The notes under the pieces were generated by a model. It ran no database searches. It saw only the letters and a program-made list of their open reading frames with translations, and had not been told where the DNA came from. DNA of 64,000 bases from Camarhynchus parvulus (taxonomy: Eukaryota > Chordata > Aves > Passeriformes > Thraupidae): assembly GCF_901933205.1 (NCBI RefSeq), contig NC_044591.1, positions 3,693,501 to 3,757,500 on the forward strand, given 5' to 3'. The first letter of the stretch is position 1, and every line of letters begins with the position of its first letter. Made by a program: the position numbers and the translations under genes. Shown here piece after piece: positions 34,362 to 47,071 of the stretch.

Positions 34362-37300
34362 CAGGTGCTCTCCACATCCCCTCTGTAAATCCTCAGCTAT
34401 TCCTGTGCTGCCACTCTGATTCCATGGGGTGCAGCCCTTCTTCCTGATGGGGATGAAGCACTTTTATCTAAATTATTCCAGTTTTTGTGAGTTCCTCTCC
34501 ACTGTTCAATGCAGGGTGCAGGAACAAGCCGTGGCACTGCCTGGGGAGGGAGGGGTGACAGTACAGCCCAGGGCTGGCCACTGCCTCACTTCAATATTTT
34601 ATATCCAGGTAAGAAAAAATCACACTCTGCACATGAACTCCAGCCTGTTTTCTCTGCCCTTTCTGGCTTCATTCGTGCTCCTTTTGTTACTTTTCATGTT
34701 TCATGATGCCTCAAATGTCAGAAACCTTCTTATTTTCCTTGATAGGTTTTGTGATTTCCTTAGTCATCCATATCTGTCCTCGCTCTTTTCTTGTTCTAAT
34801 ATCTGTGAGAAGCCAACTCATTTCCTGAGCTTTACACAAGGGCTTTTTCTTTTCCTTTTTTATTTCTAATCTTCATTTCCTTTCCCTGTCCCTGTCCATC
34901 CTCTTTTCACTGCCTCATTTCTGCTTTTCCTGTTACAGCAGCACTTTCCTCACAGCCTGGGTAAAACCAGTTAGATTTTTATAAAAGAATAATCATAAAG
35001 TGAATACACCTGGTGTATCAACAGAGGCAAGATTTGTTCTGAGCAGTGTAAATATTCTCAAGATCTCAGCACCCTTGAAATGAATCTTCCACCCTTTGGA
35101 AAAGGTGCCAGTGGCATTTGTTGGTGCTCTGGAGATGTTGGGCCAAGCAGGAGAAGCGCATCAGTAGCCTGCAGCTATTTCAGACATATCTTACCACATC
35201 ATCTATAGAAACAGCTGTTAGACAGAAAAAAGACGGGGAAAAACCAGACACAAGCCTTAACTGCAATTATTTCTAGTGGCAGGTGCAATCTCCAAAGCTG
35301 CAGAGATTTCTGCTTGCCTCAGATAAGTCTCTTAGCTTTGGATGTCTTTTTTGGAGCCTCTTTCAGAGTTGCTTTGCTGCAGAGTGGTGGGACAGACTGG
35401 TGGCTCTGGCCAGCTGGCCCAGTCTGAGATCCAGGCTCCTGCCACCACCCCTCTGCTTCCCCTCCAATGCCCCAGTCTTGATTTGCACCCCACAAATTCA
35501 ATTTATTAACTGCCTTGTCTTTCTTAATAATAATTCTGAAATAAACAACCCTTACTCAATAATAATTTGACGTTTAGGACAAATCACTGCTATGGCTGCT
35601 GCAGCAAGAGCAGTGGTTTCATTGAGAGATTTTGATATGTAAAATTATACTCTGTGTTTTATTCCTCATGGTGGAATTTATTCCTTCTCCCCTCCCTTGC
35701 CTGCAGGGTCACAGTTGCAGCCTCTCTCCCTCCCATCTTTCTCAGCAAATACCAAAGCAACACATTCTTAATATTTCAGCAACATCTATTTCCTCTGTCA
35801 GCAATCCAATCCCACCGTGTCTCCAGAGGCCACTTGAGTCTCTTTCAATGATCCTTTTTTGTATTCCACACTTGGAAAGAAAGGAAAAAAAAAAAGGGGG
35901 AAAAACCAGTATTTGTATTTGTCTTCAGCCTCGGTGCAATTCCCATTTTCTGGCTGATGCTGCTGCTCTAAACCCCCTGCCCAGCTCTCCCTGCACCCTG
36001 TGCCCCATTTGCTCTGCCTCTGATGGGTCAGGGCCTTCTTTCCCCCTTGATTATTCCAACACTTCCCCATTCCTGCACCATCACACATTTATTTATTTAT
36101 TGCTACCTAACCCCGGGGCTTAACTAATTTTTTTTGCACTGTTTTCACCCCTTCTGTGGCCTCAGTTGTTTCCTCCAGTAATTCCATCCTAAGGCTTTTT
36201 GTGGTGGCATTTTGCCCATCAGGAGGAAGTCACAGACCTTGGCTAATGAGAAGTGCTGGGTTTGTGCTACACCAGGTGATGGCTGGATCAGGGGGCTGTG
36301 AGCACAGGCCACTGTGTGTTAACCAGTGTAATTCTGTATTTCATCAGAGAGGTGGATAGGGATGAATAAAACCAGCCCCAGAGACAGAAAAACTTGGCAG
36401 CTTTCAGGTTATGAAATACCTGAAATGCACTTATTCATCAGGCTGCATTCACAGGCAGCTCCCATCCAGCCATGAATTTGTACTCAAAAAGCAAATTGTC
36501 TCCTCCTGCCAGTGAATAAAGCATGTGAACTTCTGCAGCCCTTCTCCCAAGGCTTGAACACACATGGCAGAGTTGGTGCTCTCTCAGTTTTACCCATCTG
36601 TGATGGGAAAATTGGTGTATTTTTCAATGGAAAAAAACCAACATAAAATCCCAACACAGACAACACAAGTCAAGATGAATACATTCCTGTTAGTGGATCA
36701 AAGTAAGCACTAGATTTCCCATTAAGGCTTGTTTTAAACTCAAAGTGTGCATTAAGAGCCCTAACAGGTTTATTTACTAATAGTTTGATAACACATTTTA
36801 AACCACATTCCTCTTATTCCAGATAGGATCAGGGTTTTACAACTGGCCCTGTGCTGCTCTAGCATTTCACCCAGCAGGATCAGACCAGCCAGGCAGCAGA
36901 AATTCCCTTCCTGTGAGTTCCTGGGGAGGGTGGGAGCTGTGCATTCCCTGTGGGACACCCTGGAGGAGCCCACACCTCATCTGAATGCTCTGCATGGGCA
37001 CCAGGAGTAGGAGAAACAGTGCTTGGAAAAACAGTATTATCTTCTGATAGGTCCCAGGAATGTATCTGAGTTGTGGTGCTTTGTCCTCAACCAGAATTTT
37101 CATTTATGTCTGCCCAGGATGTGTTTGATCCCAGTGTGAAGGGAGCTTTTTTATCCTGTGTTAACAATCTCTCTTTCAGCATTTTGCCCTTTTCCTTGTA
37201 ACCAAGCAGCCTCTCCAGAGCCTCCTTGGAGTTTGTGGGAGAGTCCAGGTTAAAGCTGTTAAAACTGATGGGTTTTTTAACCTGGAGCAGCAGAATTCTT

Positions 37301-37977
37301 GTGTTTCCTTGTGCCAGCAGAGCGAGGCATTTGGACAGGCAGCGCTCCACAGAGAGAGGCAGCAGCTGGTCCAGGCCTTGCTGAGTCCTTCTGATATTCC
37401 CTTGAAGTGGAGAGATGTGGAGAGCCATCCACAGGGATCACAGGCTGCCTTTCCACGTCTGAGACAGCCATGGATAATCCTGGCTGCATCAAAACCATGG
37501 CCAGATCTGCAGCTCCTCCAGATGCTGGCTGCTGCCACGGCTAATCTGCTTCTGGGCAGTAGCTGCCCTTTCAGCTCCTTGCCGTGGGCTGTGTGCTGCA
37601 CATGTGGGGCTGTGCTGGCCCAGGAGGACACAGAGAATTCCATAATCCCCTCGGAGCAGCCTCAGAAGTCACTGACAGCCACTTCACTGGGAGCTGTGAC
37701 GAGAATTTTTAATTCCCCTCTTTGCAGCATGAGATCTTTTCAGCCTGGATGGCTCTATTATGATGCTAAGGAGTCTCAAATAGCACTTTTTTCTTTCTGC
37801 TGATGTCATTTTACATCACATACAGGGTGTCATTGCTTTGGTGGCAGAGCAGGGAGTGGGTATGAAAGCCCTGATGTCCCGTGCAGCCACAGAGTGCTGT
37901 GCACTTACTGGGACTTTGTGGAATCTCTTGAGCTTCTGCAGTTCAAATAATTTGTTCATCATTTGAAAAGAGAGTAA
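34362..37977. other. 3.6-kb single-copy stretch, no gene seen
   Basis: No mobile element is recognised. AT-rich, repeat-free sequence at 34970-35280 looks like possible conserved non-coding DNA. Overlapping minus-strand frames at 37087-37643 are the longest open stretch, but they switch among all three frames and I do not call a gene. Confidence 0.4.
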
Positions 37978-38205
37978 AATTAGGTAAGATGTGAGGAAGA
38001 AATTCTTGGTTGTGAGGGTGGTGAGGCCCTGGCACGGGGTCCAAGAGAAGCTGTGGATGCCTCTGGATCCCTGGAAGTGTCCAAGGCCAGGCTGGATGGG
38101 GCTTGGACTCACCTGGGATGGTGGAAAGTGTCCCTGCCCATGGCAGGGTGGAACTGGATGAGCTTTAATATCCCTTCCAACCCAAACCATTCTATGATTC
38201 AATGA
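37978..38205 (+). mobile_element. CR1 LINE 3' end (plus)
   Basis: Plus-strand CR1 terminus. It shows GAGGAAGAAATTCTTGG, GGTGGTGAGGCCCTGGCACG, GGCCAGGCTGGATGGGGCTT, TGTCCCTGCCCATGGCAGGG and a well preserved end at CCATTCTATGATTCAATGA. It is one of the better preserved CR1 ends in the window. Confidence 0.95.
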
Positions 38206-38603
38206 TATTTCCATCCAGCCCAAGAGAAAAACACTATTTTTAGGCTCTTTTGTTCTCACAGGTGTAGCTGAGCTGCTGATAGAAAATCCTTGGTGAGGTT
38301 GGCAGAGCTGCTGTCGTTGCCGGCGGCTCTCGCGCGTTTCCCTCGGGCGGCCCTCAACACCACGCTGGAGACAAGTGTCCATTTGTCTGTCAGTAATTTT
38401 GGCAGCATCACAGCTCCTTTTAATCAGCTCTTTAAAGACTTCACAGCTGGTGGCCAAACTCCTGCTGCAGATTCAATGGAGCAATTTACTCCTCAGCTTC
38501 TCACGGCGCCTGCATCCATCGCACGGTGGCACGGTGTGCACTGAGGGGTGGGACAGAGCTGAGCTGTCCCTGCACCTCTGTCCCTGCATCTCTGACACCC
38601 CTG
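38206..38603. other. single-copy DNA with a CpG cluster
   Basis: Nine CpGs lie between 38315 and 38364, including CTCGCGCG and GGCGG runs, in a window that otherwise has few. The following 38370-38490 is repeat-free and looks conserved-element-like. No gene start or long frame is convincing. Confidence 0.5.
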
Positions 38604-39352
38604 CACTGGCACAGGGGCATGAAAAGCTTTGGGGAACATCTGCTGGAGATTGGCCCATGCAAGCAGCAGGAGACAGCAAAGCACAGGGAGCATCTCCTTT
38701 GCTTTCTCATGGAGATGGTCGGCCCACCACAGGAGTGAGATAATCTTATCCATCCCTCTCCCATGCACCAGGGACACGTTTTCTATGTGAAACATAGAAA
38801 TTCTAGAACATTTTCATGTTCTAACAGGGAGCATCTCCTTTGGTTTCTCATGGAGATGGTCAGCCCACCACAGGAGTGAGATAATCTTATCCATCCCTCT
38901 CCCATGCACCAGGGGACACGTTTTCTATGTGAAACATAGAAATTCTAGAACATTTTCATGTTCTAACTTGTCATTGCACTGGCACAGGGGCATGCAAAGC
39001 TTTGGAGAACATCTGCTGAGGATTAGGCCAATGCAAGCAGCAGGGAGACAGCAAAACACAGGGAGCATCTCCTTTGGTTTCTCATGGAGATGGTCAGCCC
39101 TCTGATAGCTCAGGGGCTGCCCAAAACCAGCACCACTTCTCTGTTCTTCTGCTGTAGAGCAAGGGAAGGTGGCAGAGTCAGGCACAGCTCCTTTCCCCTT
39201 CTCCTCCTTCCTTCCCAAAAAACCATAATTCCCTGCCAAGGTAAGTAAGCAGCTTGTGCCCCCTAAATAATGTCGATATGGAATGCAGCTAGTCAGAACA
39301 ACAAAATCCAGAGACAGGAATCTTATCCATCCCCCTCCCATGCACATTTTGT
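38604..39352. repeat. mosaic tandem/segmental duplication
   Basis: An A block (38604-38685) is followed by a 141-bp B block (38686-38826) and a second B (38827-38967). Then come a second A (38977-39060) and the start of a third B (39061-39098). The third B is interrupted by about 220 bp of unrelated sequence (39099-39317) and resumes at about 39318 in shortened form. B blocks begin GGGAGCATCTCCTTTG and contain a small hairpin TTCTATGTGAAACATAGAA. Copies are nearly identical, so the rearrangement is recent. Confidence 0.92.
39158..39240 (+). other. candidate cryptic exon (splice-site pair)
   Basis: An 83-bp segment is preceded by a pyrimidine-rich tract ending TTCTTCTGCTGTAG and followed by CCAAG|GTAAGTAAG. 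Both are close to consensus acceptor and donor. It lies inside the 220-bp insertion in the third B block. The segment is open in only part of its frames and I recognise no protein. Splice-like pairs arise by chance, so this is a suggestion only. Confidence 0.25.
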
Positions 39353-39384
39353 TCTAGCTTGTCACTGTCAGCAGCAGCACTGCT

Positions 39385-39640
39385 CCCTACAAGCTCCTGA
39401 AAGGACTGAGGTGGGATCAGTCTCTTCTGCCATGTCTCAAATGAAAGGACAAGAGGAAATGGCCTTAAGTTGTACCAAGGGAGGTTCAGATTAGATATTA
39501 GAAAATTTTTTTTCCCTAAAAGAGTGGTCAGACATTGGAATAAGTTGCCCAGGGAAGTGGTGGGGTTGCCATCTCTGGAAATATTCAATAAGCACCTGGG
39601 ATGCCATGAAATATTCAGGGGCACCTTGGGATGTGGGGCT
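39385..39640 (+). mobile_element. CR1 fragment (plus), older subfamily
   Basis: Plus-strand CR1 showing AAATGGCCTTAAGTTGTACCA, GGTTCAGATTAGATATTAG, GGAATAAGTTGCCCAGGGAA and GTGGTGGGGTTGCCATCTCT. It belongs to the type seen at 12533-13015. The 3' end is degraded. Confidence 0.85.
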
Positions 39641-42185
39641 ATGTTGTAATCCAGGCAACATTTAATCAAGGTCCAGACCCAACTGTGGCATTTAAATAAC
39701 TCTTACTCCATCCTAAAGGTATGTTTGAATTATCTTTACATTTTTTAGGCACCAGCCCTAATATTTCATTTTGAATTTTCTATGTTAAGCAGAACAACAG
39801 CATTTTCCCTGCAGCTGAAAAGCTTAATTTCTCTGCCTAAAACAAACCCCAAGTCCTGTTTCTCTGATCCTGGGCTATTTGGCAGCGTGCTGGATATCAC
39901 TCTATTCACAGGAGACATTATTACCAGGAATACAAGCAGGTTATTATTACTCATGCTCAGCCTGGGTTTTGATGGGTCTCTCCAGGATCTGTTTCTATTC
40001 ACTGTTTATTTTCATTAGTGGTTTGAATGATAGAAGTGATGATATGGTTACAGAACCTGCAGCTGATAAGGGTGGGAGCTTTTTTCAGCCCTCTGGAGCT
40101 CAGGATTGTGACTCAGGTTGACCTTGGCTCGTGGAACTTCTGCTCTGCACAAGATGAAATTCAGTATCAGGGGGAGCAAAGTCTTTTTCTAAGTAGGGCA
40201 AAATCAGCTCTGAAAAGTGGGGAAAAGTGACCTTGGCAGAAATGTTTGCTAAAAGGATTTGGGGTTTACTCTGGGTCACAGTAAATCCACCTGGACTTTA
40301 GTAACTCTCACTAGGTGGTTTCAGCCTGTGTCAGTCTCTCCTGGGAGCCTTGGAGCTCCTTTGTGGGATCTTTAGCACTTGAATAAAAAGAGTTCAATGG
40401 AAATTGTGAAGGTCCATACACTGAAAAATGGCTGCAAGCTTTTGGTTTGGATTTTAAAGGTGTATTTGGATTTTAAAGGTGTATTTAGCGTTTTTATTTA
40501 TTATTTAACTGCATTGTTGAGGTATGAAGGCTATTTTCACGAGGTGCACTGTGGGCCATTGCTTCTCTCAGAATAAGACAGGTTTTTGCTGCATTTCTTA
40601 GCTTCAGCCTGTTAGGCAAGGTTTCATTCAATCATGGCAGGACTGACCCTATTATTAGGCAAGTCCATCTTTGTTAGGTTTTCACTGGAATAAAATAATA
40701 TCTGACCCCATAACAGATTCCCTTTCAATGAACTACTGGCAAAGCTCCTTGTGAAGGCTCTTGTTCGAATAAATTCTTGGCAGAGCTCTGGATAATGAGA
40801 TTTCCATTGAATAAGCTGTTAGCAGAGCACCTTTTAACTCAATTCAGAGGGTTAGAGAGCAGCCCTGAGAGCCAGGACTGTCCAGTTTGGTCTCTGACAG
40901 AGTCACTGGAGGAGCAATGTCCCTGTTCCCAGGAGCAGGACACTGCCACCTCCATGGTCTGGCCCATGTGAGGCTTGGAAATTCCTCAAAAATCATCAAC
41001 ATATTTTATTGACATGGCTGTTGAGGCCAAACATTCCTGTCCCCATGAGCTGAAGATGGTTCCAGGTTTACTGTCTGAAGAGGGGTGACCTTGAGTATAA
41101 ATTTTTGGGTAGCATCTCTCTGTATAATTTCTTTAAAACTCTTCTTTCCTGTATTTCTGGAGATACTCAGGATTATTCCCTCATTTGTGTCACATCTGTA
41201 ATGGTAGTAACAAGTGTCCAGGCACTGTGAACAGAAAACACCTTTTTCTCTTCCCAAATATCGTTTGTTATTCCAGTTTTCCATCTGAGGTTGGGATTAT
41301 GAGTGGTCAGCTTTCATGCTGCAAATCTTTGTAATGGGATTAAGCAGATAAGGACATGTAGAAAATGATTAGTGCTCTCCTGGGAGCCATTAATGGTTTG
41401 TAAAGTTCCTCACAGCAGTAACACCTACTGAGTTGGGTTGTGCAGGAAGAAACTTGCACTTCCTTTAATACTAATTTTAGAGAGGCTGTGGCTCTCTGGG
41501 TAATGAGTATTGATTCCTTGGAGATCTGCTGAGAATTGTTAAGCAGATAGATTTAATCAGAAGTGGGATTCTGGTTGTAGTGCAGATAATACAAAGAAAA
41601 TCACACATTTCATTAAGATTTTTGGGGATGAAGATAGGCAGGGAAGATGAAAAACCTCAATTCCCTTCCTTTGGATCCTGTGCTGCCTGCTGCTCTGCAG
41701 GGCCAGAAGCAGCCTCTTCCAGATAACAGATTTTTGGGATAAAATGGACTCCAATTCCCTTATTTGAGGTCACAAGCACCTTTTCAGCCACACTGAGACA
41801 ACCTGTGGGGGCTGCACTGGGGCACTGGCACTGCAGAGCATCATCTGACAGGTTCAGGGCTCCCAGTGCAAACCCAGGGATGTGATGGGGGAAAGGAGCT
41901 CCTCCCAAAGACCTTGTTGAACATCCCAGACACTGCAGCAGAGCCCTTTCTCTGCAGGTGCCAGCCATCCTGCTCTGCTGTAGATAAGAGCTGCAGGATT
42001 GGCTTCCCCCAAGGCAAACCCTCCTCTTGCTCTGAGGTTTTGGTGTTTGGCACCAGCTGCCCTGTGAGGGGTGAGATCTGTGCTCAATCCTGTTTGTGCT
42101 GCAGCCAGCAGGGGTTTGGGATGCTCATGGAATGTGGCAGGAGTCTGTGTCTGGCTGAGTTATGGCTGTGCTGGCTGGGAATTAT
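39641..42185. other. single-copy DNA with two small tandems
   Basis: No gene is recognised. A 19-bp direct duplication GGATTTTAAAGGTGTATTT lies at 40449-40486. A decayed 41-42-bp triplicate lies at about 40729-40850. A frame at 40777-40971 is not supported by anything else. Confidence 0.4.
40449..40486. repeat. 19-bp tandem duplication
   Basis: Two exact adjacent copies of GGATTTTAAAGGTGTATTT. Confidence 0.9.
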
Positions 42186-42236
42186 TTTTTATATATATCT
42201 TTTAATATATTTATATTTATATATATTTATATACAG
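42186..42236. repeat. TATATTTA-rich simple repeat
   Basis: About 50 bp of degenerate TATATT and TATTTATA units, with no G except at the edges. Confidence 0.85.
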
Positions 42237-42465
42237 CTGAGCTCAGGGACCCCTCTCTCCCTCCCCATCCTGACAATTTCATCAGGCCTGGTGGTGTGTG
42301 AGCTTTTAACTGAGATACCATGTGGGGCTCTGTCATATTCTGGAGGGAAGTCTGATCATCCAAATTGAATTTGGACATCTCACAGTTTAAAACTGAATTT
42401 GGTTATCTCAAACTTTACACTTTTTATACTCTCTGCTTTATGGTGAAGGATGGGTGCACAGTATC
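42237..42465. other. single-copy DNA, no gene seen
   Basis: Nothing recognisable between the AT-rich repeat and the CR1 tail. Confidence 0.4.
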
Positions 42466-42525
42466 TCCTAGAACATCCTGAGTTGGAAGGGACACAATGA
42501 GGACCATCTAGTCCATGTGACTTGG
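42466..42525 (-). mobile_element. CR1 3'-end fragment (minus)
   Basis: GAGTTGGAAGGGACACAATGAGGACCATCTAGTCCA matches the reverse complement of a CR1 terminus (compare TTGGAAGGGACC and GATCATCTAGTCC). Only about 60 bp remains. Confidence 0.75.
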
Positions 42526-45500
42526 TGAAGCAGGAAATGCTTTAGAACTCTGAAAAGTTCCCAGTTTGAGAACACTAAATTCAAGTGCAAGGCATGAGAA
42601 GAGCAATAATGGCCAATGGTTAACAGAAAAAATAAACATCAGCCCTCCAGGATGGGTCCCTGATGCTGAAAGTAGAGGCTCCTTGAGGAATTACATGGCT
42701 GGCAGCCAAAGGAGCTCTTGCTTCTTCAAATGCTTCCTAATTAAGTTCTGGCTATTAATCTGTATTCCTGGGTCAAAGTTCTTCTATGAAATAACAAATT
42801 AATATGAATCATCTTGAGGGAAGAGGCAGGAGGTTGGTTTGATTTGAAATCAGGTGTCATCAGCCCACGTGAAGGGGAAACGGGCTGGTTTGTGGCTGAG
42901 GCAGAATGAAGGCTTTGGATCTTTTTTTAATTGTGGGCTGTATGGGCTGCCCTGTTCTCCAATGATTAAGGGTGACTATAGAATTATCTGGAAAAAAAAA
43001 TACAGTTGGAAGTCATTGCCATGCAGAGATGCTCCTGTGCTCCTCAGTGCCAAGCTCTAATCCTCAGAACGCCTCATCCCCTCTCATATTTTTCATGGCA
43101 TTGTTATTTACCCACAGAACCCTGCTCATGGCAGAGGAGAACATCTTCTCTACCACCAGCTGTGCCCAGGCAGCAGAACTTTGGTGAATGTTGGGCTCAT
43201 CCTGTGGGTAATCATCATGGCAAAGCTGATGGATGAAACTCAAGCTTGAAATTAGAGACTTGCTGGAGCTGAGGGGTGTTTGGGACCAGGTCTTTCATCT
43301 CCTTTGGTACAGAGTGGAGCAGGAGCAGGATCTTGGAGGTGCCTCCTAGTCACAACCATAATTTGTAAGGGTGTAACGTGACTCCTACATAATTTGGAGT
43401 GAGGGAGGTGGTTAGGAGGAAGTGATTCAGATATCCCACCCTTTCATGGCACAACTGATGCTCTCTGCTCTGCTCCAGCACAGCAGCCACGGCTCATGCC
43501 TGTGTGCCCATCCTCACCTCCCCTGTATCCTGCTGCATGAAAAAAACACCTCCCACACTTAAGGAGGACCTGTGTGAGTGCAATTTTCTCTAAACACCTA
43601 ATTTCTGAGCAGGCCAATTGCACCTCTCCTCTAATATGCAGCTGGGACACTGTAATGACTCGTAAAGCACATTCTGGGTGCCCTCCTGTCTCCATGGGAG
43701 CAGCCACAGCAGCTCACCACTCTGCTCTGCCTCCTCTTCCCTGACCCAAACGTCTCACAAAGTCCTGCTCTATTAGGCAAGAGAACCTCACAGCGACTTG
43801 GTTTTTGAGTCAGGTGGTTGTTGTCCATTATCAACAGCCCCACAGCTGAGCTCTGCCTTGCAGAGTGGCTGATCCTTCTGAAAAGTCACTTTTATTAGTC
43901 TGAGATTTGACTTGGGAGACTCAGGAGCACAAAAATGGACTTCTTTTCTTAGGGTTGAAAGTATGGATGGAATTTAAAGCAAGTGAGGAAAGAGGCTGTG
44001 AAAGACCTTGCTGTTATTCACCTCGATGGGGCAACACACGTGATGAAAATCAGTGAGGAGGAAAATAAATCACTGGTAATTGAGACAAGCTGTGTGAAGA
44101 GAGGAACAGACAGAGGCCAAGAGAGATTCTCATGCTGGATTCAAAAAGCAAGATAAAAAACACCAGCAGAGAAATGAAATTAGAAGAATGGAGGGTAGAG
44201 ATTTATACATGTCTCATTAGAAAAATGAGCATTAAATAAGATATTCTGGGCAAGTAAGCATTGGTGCATTTAACAGCAGCTTTGTGGAGTGGTTCATGGA
44301 GCTCATGGATCCAGTGACTGTCCAGACTGTGGGACAGAAGGGTGGCCCTGTGGGTTCACCAAGTGGAGTTACAAAGGGAATCACAGCTAATAACTGAAGA
44401 GCTGCCTCTGAAAATCCTGCTTTTGTCTCCTCATCCCCCCAGCCCAGCCCCTAGAAGAGAGGGAACCAGTCCACTTCTCCTCAGCCTCAGAGGTCAGTTC
44501 ACACCAGGGTAATCTCATCTTTCTGGGCTTGGCTGCCCACTGGCACAGCCCCCCATTTCTCCTCCTTTTTCATGGATAGGAGTGAGAATATGTGTCTCCA
44601 GGCCAGTGACAATGCCTGAGTGCCACCCCCTGTGCAAGGCTGGGTGTGCAGGGAAAGCAAACCTGGTTTCCCTTTTTCTCCATCTCCTGCTGCTGTCCTC
44701 ATCCCGCAGCTGGGGACATGTGGATGTTCATGATCATTCCCTTCTGCTGGAATTTTATTTTGCAGGATATACCCCAGGAATATATTGTTGCAGTAAAGGC
44801 AAAGGCTTGGGAGCCAAGAGAAGGATGGGAGTAGTCCAGAAATTCCCTTTATGGCCCCCTGATTTTGGAGTGGAAGGAAAAAGCAGAGAAGGTGGGTGGT
44901 GAACCCATGCCCAGTGCACTGCTCCTTCTGCTGCCTTGATGTGTAAATAACAGCTAAAGATACTGGATAGAGTTTTCCTGAGTAAAAGGAACTTTCAAAG
45001 TCTCTGGTGTTTGCCTTTGATAACCATTCTTTAGCCTATGCCCAGAGTGTCCAGCACCACAGCATCTCGTCAGCTTTAGCCCAAGGTGTGATTCTGTGAT
45101 CAAAGTGCAGCCTTTAACCAGCCTGTAGCAGCAAGTTGTTTCTCAGCATCTCATTCCAGGAATTCTGCTCTCTCTCAGTGCAGGTTTGTGATTCCATCCA
45201 TCCTTGCAGCAGGAAACAACCCAGGTCAAATGAAGTCATGCCTTTGCCCCCCTGCATCCTCACCAGCAAAACTCCTGTAAATCTCTTATAAGTAGAGTTT
45301 CCTCCTTTTCATTAATCCTATAGTTTAAAATGACTTTGTAATGAAATTTTTAGGACATCAGCTCATCATGATCTTTTGTTAAAGAACCAAACAAAAGCCC
45401 TTCTAATTGCCCCAGACTTGAACCACAGGGGGTTCAATCCAATGTGTAAAAATAATGATTAAAAAATATCCCCAAAGGTGTGTGTGTGTTAGAGCTCACT

Positions 45501-46191
45501 TGTGGGTCCATTCCAGCTCAGAATATTCTGGAAATAAAGACTAAACATTTCAAGTTTGGAGCTGTAATTATTTTCCCCAAGTAAATCATTTGACCAAGCA
45601 CGTGTTTCTGGATCTGCTCTGGCACGGAAAGCACGTGGGAAGATGCTGCTTCACAGAGGCTCACGTGGATGGAGAAGGGTTTGTATCATGAAATCCCACT
45701 CTCCTTCAGATACTGCTCAAATGCCATTACAGACAGCACACAATTAGTGCTCTGACTCTGAGCTGTTTGGGTGTAGCAGGATAATTCCCAGTTGCCAACT
45801 TTCTTCTCCAGTCCCAGGCTGACTTTCAACATCTCTTTGTTTCGTGCAGCACGACTTTCTGAGTAATAGGAGATGATTTACTGGATGTCACATCTAAGCT
45901 TTGATGAGCTCTAAGGTGAATCTTCAATAAATTAAATGTTTTTCAAGAGCACAAAGCTGCATGCACAACTAAACAACCAAAACCACCCCGGGTTTGCTGC
46001 CTGCCAAGCTGTTGACTTCCAGAATGTCAGTCCCTCAGCAAAATGATTTGCGCTGCACAGTAATGAGCTTTGTTGTTGTTTAGATATCCAGAAATGTTTA
46101 TTATAGCTAAAATGTTTCTTTTTAATAGTTATAATTATGCAATTTTTATTATACATTGTTCTATATATAAATTATTGTCGTTATTTAATAA
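42526..46191. other. 3.7-kb single-copy stretch, no gene seen
   Basis: No gene or mobile element is recognised. A TG run lies at 45479-45490. The far right becomes AT-rich and leads into the 69-bp tandem. Confidence 0.4.
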
Positions 46192-46350
46192 AATAATATT
46201 AAATATTATTTGATTAAATATATAAATATATTTATATTTATTAATATATAATTAAATAAAAATACTATTAAATATTATTTGATTAAATATATAAATATAT
46301 TTATATTTATTAATATATAATTGAATAAAAATAATATTAAATATTATTTT
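46192..46350. repeat. 69-bp AT-rich tandem repeat, 2.2 copies
   Basis: The marker AAATATTATTT begins at 46201, 46270 and 46339, giving an exact 69-bp period twice. The unit also contains GATTAAATATATAAATATAT and TTAATATATAATT. The two complete copies differ at only a few positions. Confidence 0.95.
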
Positions 46351-46597
46351 TCAGGGTTTCCTGTCCCTCTTGGAGTGACATTTTGCTCCTTACAGCCAGT
46401 GTGGCTTCAGCATCTGCCCACTGGTTTTTCATGTCTCTCTTTTCCTGTGAAAGTCCCTGTATTCCAGTCACTTCTTGGTCTTCCTGGCATAAACTGAACA
46501 AATTAAGTAATTTGATTAAGATTTGCAGGATCAGGCCTGAAATATCCTCTCTCTTCCTTCCCAACATACTGGGAAGGGCATTGTGTGTGTGAGATAT

Positions 46598-46665
46598 TCA
46601 TGGAATCACAGAACAGCTTGTGTTGAAAGGGACTTTCAGCATCTGTATTTCCAATCCCCAGCTCT
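46598..46665 (-). mobile_element. CR1 3'-end fragment (minus)
   Basis: TCATGGAATCACAGAACAGC followed by TTGAAAGGGACTTTCAGCATC resembles the inverted CR1 tail. It is short and diverged. Confidence 0.65.
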
Positions 46666-47071
46666 GGGTGGGTTAACAGGGTGGCAAATTAAAATAAAGG
46701 GATCGATGTGCTGCGTCCATGTGGAAGGATCAGCCTCTTCCTCTCTGTGCTTGCACATACAGATGAGGTGTGTTACAATAAATCAATGGCCTCGATTCCT
46801 ACAGAGGCACTGGAGGAATGGCAGGACTGCAGGGATGGACAAAGCTGGGGTTTTATCACTCTTTCATCAGTAAACATTGCAAGTGATCGATTAGACAGGG
46901 AAATGTTCAGGACAGCTTTTGATTATGGGCTTGTCAGGTTCCTCAGCCTCCCTGAACTGCACTGGGGCTGCCAGGGATGCTCCAGCTGGGAGCATCTCAT
47001 CCTTTGGCACAGACCAAGGGTTTCCATGCCTCACCATCCCCTGGGCCAAGGGTGGGGTGTTCCTCTCCTCC
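46666..47071. other. single-copy DNA, no gene seen
   Basis: A 128-codon plus frame spans 46708-47094 but it runs into the LTR and shows no domain. Confidence 0.35.

Noticed and set aside
37087..37643. Minus-strand frames resembling a gene relic
   Set aside because: The open stretch changes frame repeatedly, I recognise no domain, and splice sites are not convincing.
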